A stretch of DNA of 64,000 nt from JBJFCE01 sp051888775 (GTDB taxonomy: Bacteria; Bacillota; Clostridia; Lachnospirales; Lachnospiraceae): NCBI GenBank assembly GCA_051888775.1, contig JBJFCE010000032.1, positions 62,001-126,000 of the forward strand, given 5' to 3'. Every line of letters begins with the position of its first letter. The first letter of the stretch is position 1. Below are positions 9,592 to 16,439 of this stretch, one piece after another. Under the pieces are notes generated by a model. It saw only the letters and a list, made by a program, of their open reading frames with translations, had not been told where the DNA came from and did no database searches. Both the position numbers and the translations under genes were made by a program.

Positions 9592-11304
9592 TTATTCTAC
9601 GGAAACGATATAATAATAAACCGGCTGTCCTCCATACTGCAGTTCCACATCGCAGGAATCATACAGCTCCTCAATCCTGTCACGCAGTGCGGATGCATCT
9701 TCTTCATTAACATCGGCGCCATAATAGATGCTGATCAATTCTTTCTCATCATCCATCATTTCTTCGATCGCTTTACAGGTTGTCTCGTTCAGATCCGTGG
9801 TCACCGCAAGAAGCCCTTTATCGCCGATTCCCATAAAGTCATCCTTGTGGATCTCTTTATCATCGATCATCGTATCTCTGACTGCATAGGTAATTTCACC
9901 GGTCAGGACATTCTGAATTTCTTCTTTCATGTTTTCCAGATTATCCTCCGGAGACATATCCGGCATATAGTTGATCACGGAAGTGATTCCCTGCGGAATC
10001 GTCTTGGTGGGAACTACGAGGATCTTCTTGTCCTCCGTCAGTTCTGCCGCCTGATTTGCCGCCATGATGATATTCTTATTATTCGGAAGGACAAAGATAT
10101 TCTCTGCATTGACCTTGGATACCGCATCCAAAATATCTTCGGTACTCGGATTCATTGTCTGTCCGCCGGAAATGACATAGTCAACACCGAGCTCGGTAAA
10201 GATCTCTGCCATACCGTCTCCTGCCGCAACCGCGATAAAGCCCACTTCTTTTGCAGGTTCATCCGCAGCCTGCGGTGCTGCTTTTGCCGCATCGGCAGCC
10301 GCTTTCTCCGCTTCTGCCTTTTCGTTCATCATGAAGAGTTTTTCCTGATGCTCAATGCGCATATTATCGATCTTCATGTTAGACAGTGCACCGTATTTTA
10401 AGGCACGCTGAATCGCAAGACCGGGATCATTGGTGTGTACATGTACCTTCACAACGTCATCATCTGCAACAAGAACAATAGAATCACCAATGGACTCAAG
10501 GAATTCCTTAAAATCGATCTCGTTCTTGATATTAAAAGTCTTATTCAATAAAATGATAAACTCGGTACAGTATCCGTATTTAATATCCATATCCGCCTGT
10601 GCCTGAATGCTCTGGGACATAGCACCGCTCGAAACAGAACTTCCGGCTGACGGAGCTGACTGAATCGAAAAATCAATTTCTTTGCCAAGGTATGCATCAT
10701 AAATACCTGCCATGACCTCCATCAGACCCTGTCCGCCGGAGTCCACAACACCTGCCTGCTTTAATACGGGAAGCATCTCCGGCGTCTGTGCCAGCACTTC
10801 ATTACCGTATGTAATGCATTCTTCTATAAATTGTCCAAGATCCGTAACGCCCTCATCACAAAGCTGTGCCGCACGGGTGGCAACCCCTTTGGCTACAGTC
10901 AGGATCGTTCCTTCCTTCGGCTTCATGACAGCCTTATATGCAGTTTCTACAGCCTTATCCAGCGCCTCTACAAGGATCGGAATAGAAAGTTCCTCAAAAT
11001 CCGCCGCTACTTTTGTGAATCCGCGGAGCAGCTGGGATAAAATAACACCGGAATTTCCTCTTGCTCCGCGAAGAGAGCCGGAAGAAATTGCCTTACATAT
11101 CGACTTCATATCTGCATCTTTTCCCAAAGAAGACACTTCCTTTGCAGCAGACATGATCGTCAGCGTCATATTCGTACCCGTATCACCGTCCGGAACAGGG
11201 AATACATTCAGTTCATTGATCCACTCTTTTTTGCTTTCGAGATTCTTTGCACCTGCCAGAAACATCTTGGATAACATTCCGGCATCGATCGTATTTAAAG
11301 CCAC
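9592..11304 (-). CDS. fakA: Fatty acid kinase FakA-like protein (DAK2 domain, YloV)
   Basis: The N-terminal DAK2 kinase domain carries the Mg-ATP signature PVPDGDTGTN (residues 37-46) and the GARGNSGVILSQ loop. A central domain and a DegV-like C-terminal domain (FakA_C) follow. In Staphylococcus FakA phosphorylates fatty acids held by FakB (DegV). I start at the GTG at 11304 (570 residues): AAGGAGG is 8 bases upstream. The TTG at 11325 would put that site inside the gene. The asp23 stop lies only 13 bases before the start, matching the yloU-yloV order of Bacillus. There is an Ala-rich linker around residues 330-345. Confidence 0.92.
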   Translation of the reverse strand: MALNTIDAGMLSKMFLAGAKNLESKKEWINELNVFPVPDGDTGTNMTLTIMSAAKEVSSLGKDADMKSICKAISSGSLRGARGNSGVILSQLLRGFTKVAADFEELSIPILVEALDKAVETAYKAVMKPKEGTILTVAKGVATRAAQLCDEGVTDLGQFIEECITYGNEVLAQTPEMLPVLKQAGVVDSGGQGLMEVMAGIYDAYLGKEIDFSIQSAPSAGSSVSSGAMSQSIQAQADMDIKYGYCTEFIILLNKTFNIKNEIDFKEFLESIGDSIVLVADDDVVKVHVHTNDPGLAIQRALKYGALSNMKIDNMRIEHQEKLFMMNEKAEAEKAAADAAKAAPQAADEPAKEVGFIAVAAGDGMAEIFTELGVDYVISGGQTMNPSTEDILDAVSKVNAENIFVLPNNKNIIMAANQAAELTEDKKILVVPTKTIPQGITSVINYMPDMSPEDNLENMKEEIQNVLTGEITYAVRDTMIDDKEIHKDDFMGIGDKGLLAVTTDLNETTCKAIEEMMDDEKELISIYYGADVNEEDASALRDRIEELYDSCDVELQYGGQPVYYYIVSVE

Positions 11305-11317
11305 AACTATATCCTCC

Positions 11318-11674
11318 TTAATCAATTACACGGACGCCTTCAACAAAGATGTTGACGCTCTCGACCTCGAGACCGGTAAATTGTTCTAATTTGTATTTTA
11401 CATTATCGATCAGATTATCCGCAACCGCAAGGATGCTGACACCGTAGGCTACAATAACATGGAAATCCAGATTCAGTTTATTATGATCCACCCTGACCTC
11501 GATTCCGTGTGTGATTGTTTCTTTGCGAAGCAGTTTTACCAGACCATCCTTGACATTGACAGATGCCATACCTACAATACCGAAGCATTCCACTGCTACG
11601 CTTCCGGCATACTGTGCGATCACATCATTGTCGATAACAATATTACCGATATGTGTATTCATAGTACCTTTCAT
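11318..11674 (-). CDS. Asp23/Gls24 family envelope protein (YloU-like)
   Basis: This small protein contains the Asp23 fold: GNIVIDNDVIAQYAGSVAVECFGIVGMA, then HGIEVRVDHNKLNLDFHVIVAYG and the end VNIFVEGVRV. The start is the ATG at 11674 (118 residues), since AAAGGGAGG lies 8 bases upstream; the 136-residue frame adds an unsupported extension. It is coupled to fakA, as yloU is to yloV in Bacillus, which suggests a link with membrane lipid or envelope homeostasis. A promoter is visible at 11719-11747. Confidence 0.93.
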   Translation of the reverse strand: MKGTMNTHIGNIVIDNDVIAQYAGSVAVECFGIVGMASVNVKDGLVKLLRKETITHGIEVRVDHNKLNLDFHVIVAYGVSILAVADNLIDNVKYKLEQFTGLEVESVNIFVEGVRVID

Positions 11675-11718
11675 AGTACAAACCTCCCTTTCCGTTATAC
11701 ATGCTGACATAATATAAT

Positions 11719-11747
11719 AGTATATCACACTTATAAATCACGGGCAA
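11719..11747 (-). promoter_or_regulatory. Sigma-A type promoter of asp23-fakA
   Basis: On the minus strand TTGCCC (11742-11747), a 17-base spacer and TATACT (11719-11724) precede the asp23 ribosome binding site. Spacing and fit to consensus are good; no operator-like repeat is seen. Confidence 0.7.
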
Positions 11748-11883
11748 TGCCGCCAATACCGATTTCTGTTATACTCCGTCATTTTCTTTATGATTATACC
11801 CTATTTTCTTTCAAAATGGAATATCATATCTGGTTGAGATGCCGATTTTATGCAAAGTTTTTTCAATATTCTGTAATTTATGC

Positions 11884-11912
11884 TTGCAAAGTGCGAAACC
11901 TTCTGTTATCAT
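11884..11912 (+). promoter_or_regulatory. Promoter of rpmB
   Basis: TTGCAA (11884-11889), a 17-base spacer and TATCAT (11907-11912) lie 47 bases before the rpmB start. The asp23 and rpmB promoters diverge from one intergenic region of about 280 bases (11675-11958), which holds nothing else I can name. Confidence 0.7.
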
Positions 11913-11958
11913 ACATATGTTGTGATTTTACGGAGATTATCGTTTAGGAGGTGTCAAG

Positions 11959-12144
11959 ATGGCTAAGTGTGATGTTTGTGGAAAAGGCGTTCATTTTGGA
12001 AATGCAGTAAGCCATTCTCATAGAAGATCAAACCATATCTGGAATTCCAACATAAAGAGCGTAAAGTGCAATGTGAACGGAGCTGCTAAGAAGCTTCATG
12101 TCTGCACAAGATGCTTAAAGTCCGGAATGGTTGAAAGAGCTTAA
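11959..12144 (+). CDS. rpmB: 50S ribosomal protein L28
   Basis: This 61-residue large-subunit protein starts MAKCDVCGKG and has two CxxC pairs (Cys4/Cys7 and Cys49/Cys52), so it is the zinc-ribbon (C+) form of L28. HSHRRSN and the C-terminal RCLKSG are family signatures. AGGAGG precedes the ATG. It is a single-gene unit with its own promoter and a terminator at 12183-12210, in the common Firmicutes position opposite asp23-fakA. Confidence 0.97.
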   Translation: MAKCDVCGKGVHFGNAVSHSHRRSNHIWNSNIKSVKCNVNGAAKKLHVCTRCLKSGMVERA

Positions 12145-12182
12145 TCATACGCTGTTAAAACAGACTATTTATTTACAAAAAG

Positions 12183-12210
12183 AAAAGACTATCGGTGGAT
12201 AGTCTTTTTT
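12183..12210. terminator. Bidirectional terminator between rpmB and the J-domain-like gene
   Basis: AAAAGACTATC (12183-12193) and GATAGTCTTTT (12198-12208) form a perfect 11-bp stem with a GGTG loop, followed by T on the plus strand. The A-rich flank gives T residues on the minus strand too. Confidence 0.88.
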
Positions 12211-12253
12211 ATTTATATTCTTATCCTATGTTCTTACATGTATCATACTCTGT

Positions 12254-12673
12254 TTAAGCCTCTCGGAAGTTCTCAAGCTCTCGAAGCAGGATCTCATACT
12301 CCTGATTGATCATCTGCAAGGTCTCCTTATCTCCGCACAGGTTGTCCGGATGAAAAATTTTGATCAAATCCCGATAGCGCTTCTTGAGTGCCAACGGACT
12401 TGTCACACCTTTAAAAAACAAGGAAACTGCCATGGACTGGTTCCTCGCAGAAGCATAGGAATGATTCATGTGTTCCTTCTGTGCTTCAAACTGCAGTTTC
12501 TCCCTCTCCAGTTTTCTGCGGTCTGCATCCAACTGGATATAAGATTCCTTGAGAATCTCCAATTTTTGATCAAAGAGTCGCTGCCGATCCTCAAGCTGCT
12601 TCCATTCACGTGCAAGCCGCTCTTTTTCCTGCTTTATGCACTTGTCCTGTTCGTATCCGCTTATCTCTTCCAT
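12254..12673 (-). CDS. Coiled-coil protein with C-terminal J-domain-like segment
   Basis: From the ATG at 12673 the protein has 139 residues: a charged coiled coil (about 10-75, rich in Glu/Lys/Gln), then ALKKRYRDLIKIFHPDNL with an HPD tripeptide at 108-110, then NQEYEILLRELENF. The order Lys/Arg-rich helix, HPD loop, QxINxEYE helix matches a J domain, the DnaK-stimulating module of DnaJ. The start overlaps the upstream stop (TGATG), implying coupled translation. The placement of the J-like segment at the C terminus behind a coiled coil is unlike DnaJ itself. Whether it engages DnaK is unknown. Confidence 0.7.
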   Translation of the reverse strand: MEEISGYEQDKCIKQEKERLAREWKQLEDRQRLFDQKLEILKESYIQLDADRRKLEREKLQFEAQKEHMNHSYASARNQSMAVSLFFKGVTSPLALKKRYRDLIKIFHPDNLCGDKETLQMINQEYEILLRELENFREA

Positions 12674-12816
12674 CAACACCCACACTTAAATAATTGAAAT
12701 CCGGCAATCAGCAGCAATGCAGCAAATACAATGCCCCAGAAGAGATTGGGCAGAAACATCATAAAGATCATTCCTACTGCGATCCAGATAAAGATAAATC
12801 CAATCAGTTTTTTCAT
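12673..12816 (-). CDS. Small two-helix membrane protein
   Basis: The 47-residue product from the ATG at 12816 (GGGAG upstream) is almost entirely hydrophobic: KKLIGFIFIWIAVGMIFMMF, a short polar turn with LPNLFW, then a second span ending FKCGC. This layout resembles the tiny membrane proteins found near sporulation genes in Clostridia, but I do not recognise the family. The longer frame to 12876 lacks a ribosome binding site. It overlaps the downstream J-domain-like gene. Confidence 0.6.
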   Translation of the reverse strand: MKKLIGFIFIWIAVGMIFMMFLPNLFWGIVFAALLLIAGFQLFKCGC

Positions 12817-12906
12817 ACCTGCTCCCGTCAGGCCTACAGACAGCCACAGAATCTTAAAATGCTCCTGTGATATCATATGCCGAAAAACCGATTGTGTTAT
12901 TACCTA

Positions 12907-13314
12907 TTATTCGTTTTTCTGATCTTCTTTTTCCGGAAATGCGATAGATGCCGCATCTTCATCGGAAATGTCCTCATCTTTTTTCTTTGTAAACTTATCC
13001 ACAAGATCCGGTATCATATCCAGAATCTTAGTAATGGAATCCTGATTTTTTACATTTACAAGCTTGGCACTTCCATCGGAGCGAATGACGATCACGGCAC
13101 TCGGAGACATCTTTCCGGTCATACCGCCTCCGCCACCGTTCTTTTTATCTCCCGCACTTGCGCCGGCGCCGACACCAAAAGACACATCCACAAGCGGAAG
13201 AATAATGGTATCACCGACCTTTGTCGCCTCTCCTACAACCGTTTTTGCCGACAAAAACGTATCCATTCCCTTAAATAACGATTCCACAACACCGGTAAAA
13301 TTATTGTCAGCCAT
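12907..13314 (-). CDS. ytfJ: Sporulation protein YtfJ (GerW family)
   Basis: The 135-residue protein has the family core: FLSAKTVVGEATKVGDTIILPLVDVSFG, then a Gly/Ala-rich run (GAGASAGDKKNGGGGG), then SPSAVIVIRSDG and an acidic tail. YtfJ/GerW is a forespore protein linked to germination in Bacillus. AAGGAGG lies 8 bases before the ATG. Its start lies inside the end of the DUF2953 gene (8-base overlap), reproducing the ytfI-ytfJ pair of Bacillus. Confidence 0.93.
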   Translation of the reverse strand: MADNNFTGVVESLFKGMDTFLSAKTVVGEATKVGDTIILPLVDVSFGVGAGASAGDKKNGGGGGMTGKMSPSAVIVIRSDGSAKLVNVKNQDSITKILDMIPDLVDKFTKKKDEDISDEDAASIAFPEKEDQKNE

Positions 13315-14332
13315 GCTTTGTTCCTCCTTTTTGCAGCATCACTAATACTTTTTTCAGATTCTTATTAAAATATACTCTCCATGCGATCCGAATCAAGGTA
13401 AATACCCGGATTCTTCCCCGCATATAAATACGCCCTGCCATCACTTTGTTTTCAAAATCAGGATGCAGAGAAATATCATAACTCCAGATCGGGTACAGCA
13501 TACTCAGAATTGCCATAACCTGTCCCGTTGTCGCCGGATCGTCAAAACCGAAAGAAGCATCCAGCTTGAACTTTCTGGGAGCAATATGCAAAAGCAATCG
13601 ACCAAGCTCACGTTTGATCAACGAAATTGCCTCACGCCCTTCGTCCCCGGTAATAACATCATGATAATATCCGATATTATCACGGATATTTTTTATCTTA
13701 TCACAAATCTTTCCGATTGTGTATCGGATATTATGAAACACCTTGGCAATTCCACGAAACACTGCACGAACAAACGAAAACAGCTTTACAAAAAAAGCTT
13801 TTATCTTTGCAAACAGCCCATGTGAAACTTCTGTATCCTCTTGCGGATTATCTTGCTCCGATACTGAGTTTTTCTCAATTGGTTCTTCCGACATAATTTC
13901 TGTCCCGGCGGCATCCGTTGATCTCTCCTGCACTTCCGCATTCACGGCATCCACCGTTTCTTCCGACGCTTCTGTTTTCCCGGCATCTGTAAATCCGTCC
14001 TGATATTCTGCGTTCTGATTATTCTTTTTTTCTTTTTTGGAACGCCGCGTTTTCTCCTGCTTATCCCTTTTCTTTCGTCTGGAATCCAGAAAAGGAATCC
14101 CAAAGATTCTCACCTGCCAGAACAGTGCATCCCGATAACGTACCTTGACATGGATCAGATGTAACAGCCAGGAAACCGTAACCGCAGCATCCGGCTGTTC
14201 CTCATAGCTTCCTCTCACCCTATAGCGAATCGGAACAAACAACACCGCCAGCAGCACCAGAATTACCAACAATAGGATTGCCAGCAAAAGAATACCGATC
14301 CATTTTAATATTTCCAGAATTATATGTAGCAT
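13307..14332 (-). CDS. DUF2953 membrane protein (YtfI-like)
   Basis: The 341-residue protein has an N-terminal membrane helix (about residues 5-35), then VPIRYRVRG and VSWLLHLIHVKVRYRDALFWQVRIFGIPF, typical of DUF2953. A Lys/Arg-rich then acidic low-complexity stretch spans about 83-160. The C-terminal half contains FKLDASFGFDDPATTGQVMA and the HPDFENKVMAGRIYMRGRIR run. In Bacillus it is encoded with ytfJ and is probably a sporulation membrane protein; its biochemical role is not known. Confidence 0.85.
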   Translation of the reverse strand: MLHIILEILKWIGILLLAILLLVILVLLAVLFVPIRYRVRGSYEEQPDAAVTVSWLLHLIHVKVRYRDALFWQVRIFGIPFLDSRRKKRDKQEKTRRSKKEKKNNQNAEYQDGFTDAGKTEASEETVDAVNAEVQERSTDAAGTEIMSEEPIEKNSVSEQDNPQEDTEVSHGLFAKIKAFFVKLFSFVRAVFRGIAKVFHNIRYTIGKICDKIKNIRDNIGYYHDVITGDEGREAISLIKRELGRLLLHIAPRKFKLDASFGFDDPATTGQVMAILSMLYPIWSYDISLHPDFENKVMAGRIYMRGRIRVFTLIRIAWRVYFNKNLKKVLVMLQKGGTKHG

Positions 14333-14341
14333 ATCTTGATC

Positions 14342-14656
14342 TTACCTCATTGCATCGAGAAAATAAGCTTTGATATCAGTATTGCCGTTTTTTTGATAAA
14401 TATCCTGTACAATCTCTGTTACCAGGGAAACTGCCTCCTCATGGCTTCCTGCCAGTCCGATGATACAAAACGGTCTTTTGCGGAATGCTTTCTGCTTAAA
14501 AAATGCACAGTGATAGATATCAAAAAGATCCCTGCCCATATTCAGAGTGATCACATGCACCTGAAGCATTCCGGCGCCACGTTTTAACTTTTTGCAGATT
14601 TCTTTTTCCTTTCCGCGGACAGATTCTCCCACGAATAACTGATCATAAAAATACAT
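14342..14656 (-). CDS. Conserved hypothetical protein, 104 residues
   Basis: I do not recognise this family. The protein is soluble with mixed alpha/beta composition: MYFYDQLFVG, a basic helix, VHVITLNMGRDLFDIYHCAFFKQKAFRKRPFCIIGLAGS, then a helix and KAYFLDAMR at the end. GGGAG lies 8 bases before the ATG. It ends 9 bases before the DUF2953-ytfJ operon and is probably transcribed with it, so a sporulation-related role is possible but not shown. Confidence 0.65.
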   Translation of the reverse strand: MYFYDQLFVGESVRGKEKEICKKLKRGAGMLQVHVITLNMGRDLFDIYHCAFFKQKAFRKRPFCIIGLAGSHEEAVSLVTEIVQDIYQKNGNTDIKAYFLDAMR

Positions 14657-14767
14657 TGCATCCGCTCCCGCATTTTCAAAACAGATTCTTTGATATCCAT
14701 TTTACCACAAAAATTGATCTTTTGATAGTATGCAATTCATAATATCAGACTTCTGCTCTGTTATTTA

Positions 14768-14795
14768 TTGACAAATTTTCAATATATTTTATAGT
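14768..14795 (+). promoter_or_regulatory. Promoter of the HD-GYP-like gene, very short leader
   Basis: TTGACA (14768-14773), a 16-base spacer and TATAGT (14790-14795). The ribosome binding site AGGAGG begins at 14803, so transcription would start almost at it and the leader would be about 15 bases. Confidence 0.6.
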
Positions 14796-14816
14796 AGAAT
14801 ATAGGAGGATTTTACT

Positions 14817-15878
14817 ATGGTCAGTGTTGCAAGAATTGCCCTACAGCCGGGTATGGAATTGGCAGAAGATGTCGTATCACTTAAACAGGGGATTATTCTG
14901 CCCGCGCATACTGTTCTGGATGCACCTGCCATTGAAAAACTGACACGCTACGGCATTATGTGTGTATCTGTCATGGAAGCGGAGGATTACGCTTCCACAT
15001 ACTATGAGAAAATCGCTCTGAGCAAGACCTTTAAAGCATTTGAAGCCGTATATCAGAACAATCTGAATGCATATAAATACATGGTACGTGACTTTTTAGA
15101 CAACGGTACTCCTTTAAATCAGGATTTTCTCCTGACGATTTACGATCAATTGTGGACATGTTCCAAAAAAGACGGAGATCTGCTGTTGGATATGCTCTAT
15201 AGTCTTGTTCCCACGGAAGACAATCTTACCTATGCTCATTGCTTCCATTCCGCCCTGATTGCCGGAGTTTTTTCCAAATGGCTTGCCTGCCCGGAAGATC
15301 AGCAACGAATCCTGATTCTCAGTGGCTTCTTTTATGACATCGGCAAATTAAAGCTGCCGGACAAACTGATCTGGAAGCCGGACAAACTGTCGGATTTTGA
15401 ATATAACTGGATGAAAACACATACCACCATCGGCTATGATCTGTTAAAAAACCAACGCATCGACAACCGCATTCTGGATGCTGTACTTTCTCATCACGAA
15501 CGCTGTGACGGATCCGGTTATCCCAACAAACTGCGTGGAGATGCCATTCCTTATACCGCAAAGCTAATCGGCATTGTGGATTCTTATGAGGCAATGACCT
15601 CTGCCAGAACTTATCGTGCACCACTCAATCCGTTTCAGGTATTTGCAAATTTTGAAAGAGGCGGTCTTTATCAATATGATATGGATGCACTGACAAAAAT
15701 TCTGCAGCATATTGCCGGAAATCATATCGGTCGTACGGTCCGTCTGAATGATGATTCTATTGCAACAGTCCGCATTATCAATCCTGAAAAGCTGTCCAGT
15801 CCGATCCTTGAACTGACCGATAACAGTCTGCTCGATCTGCGGACACAGCCGCAGATGCAGATCACTGCAATTTTATAA
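14817..15878 (+). CDS. HD-GYP-like protein with Tyr in place of the HD histidine
   Basis: The 353-residue cytoplasmic protein has a DUF3391-like N-terminal part, then an HD-GYP domain (about 140-300). HD-GYP enzymes hydrolyse cyclic-di-GMP. His144, His202, HH226-227, DGSGYP (231-236) and Asp255 fit the family, but the defining HD pair reads Tyr173-Asp174 (FFYDIGK), and the usual VfDA reads VDSYEAM. Loss of one metal ligand predicts weak or no activity, or a binding/regulatory role. AGGAGG lies 8 bases before the ATG. It is the only plus-strand gene between rpmB and the lipoprotein gene at 35611 and stands alone between a promoter and a terminator. Confidence 0.85.
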   Translation: MVSVARIALQPGMELAEDVVSLKQGIILPAHTVLDAPAIEKLTRYGIMCVSVMEAEDYASTYYEKIALSKTFKAFEAVYQNNLNAYKYMVRDFLDNGTPLNQDFLLTIYDQLWTCSKKDGDLLLDMLYSLVPTEDNLTYAHCFHSALIAGVFSKWLACPEDQQRILILSGFFYDIGKLKLPDKLIWKPDKLSDFEYNWMKTHTTIGYDLLKNQRIDNRILDAVLSHHERCDGSGYPNKLRGDAIPYTAKLIGIVDSYEAMTSARTYRAPLNPFQVFANFERGGLYQYDMDALTKILQHIAGNHIGRTVRLNDDSIATVRIINPEKLSSPILELTDNSLLDLRTQPQMQITAIL

Positions 15879-15890
15879 ACACACGAAATC

Positions 15891-15931
15891 AAAAAACAGA
15901 GAGAACGTCTTAATCGCTCTCTCTGTTTTTT
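15891..15931. terminator. Bidirectional terminator containing a stop codon
   Basis: AAAAAACAGAGAGA (15891-15904) pairs with TCTCTCTGTTTTTT (15918-15931). It ends the plus-strand HD-GYP-like gene and the minus-strand Nudix gene, whose stop codon (15910-15912) lies in the loop. Confidence 0.9.
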
Positions 15932-16368
15932 ACATTCCATTGATTCTGTTTTTTCATTTCCAGATACTCATGATATGCCTTTTCCAATATCTGCTTCTCA
16001 TTCGAAAATTTCAGAAGATGATACGCCTCATGAAATTTGTAAAAACCGGAATCCACGAAAAACTCTTTGCGCTGTGGTTTGCTGTAATAACTATCCGCTG
16101 TCATCAGATACCAGTGTACATGCTTCGATATAATACCTTCCGCTACGGTAAAGGTATATTCGCTCTGACCGATATATTTCACGATCGCAGCTTTGGCTCC
16201 GGATTCTTCAAGTACTTCTCTCAGTGCCGTTTCCGGAAATTCTTCGCCCTCTTCTACAGTTCCTTTCGGTAAAACCCATCCTTCATATTTGTTTCGGTAA
16301 TTCTTATATAAAAGAAGAATCTTCCCTCTGAAAATAACCACACCGCCGCAACTGGTTGCTTCAATCAT
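15910..16368 (-). CDS. Nudix hydrolase
   Basis: The Nudix box is complete: GTVEEGEEFPETALREVLEE begins at Gly36, with the catalytic REVLEE helix at 50-55 followed by SGA. These enzymes cleave nucleoside diphosphates linked to another group; the substrate cannot be told from sequence, although the MIEATSCGGVVIF start and the LPKGTVEEGE pattern resemble Ap4A- or diadenosine-type hydrolases. I start at the second ATG (16368, 152 residues) because GGAGG is 7 bases upstream of it and only one base from the first. It lies just downstream of the FtsW-PBP fusion. Confidence 0.9.
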   Translation of the reverse strand: MIEATSCGGVVIFRGKILLLYKNYRNKYEGWVLPKGTVEEGEEFPETALREVLEESGAKAAIVKYIGQSEYTFTVAEGIISKHVHWYLMTADSYYSKPQRKEFFVDSGFYKFHEAYHLLKFSNEKQILEKAYHEYLEMKKQNQWNVKNRESD

Positions 16369-16439
16369 TGCCATTCCTCCGTCCGACTGTGTGAAATACT
16401 GTACTCAGTATACATGAATATCCGCAACTACGCAATGCT

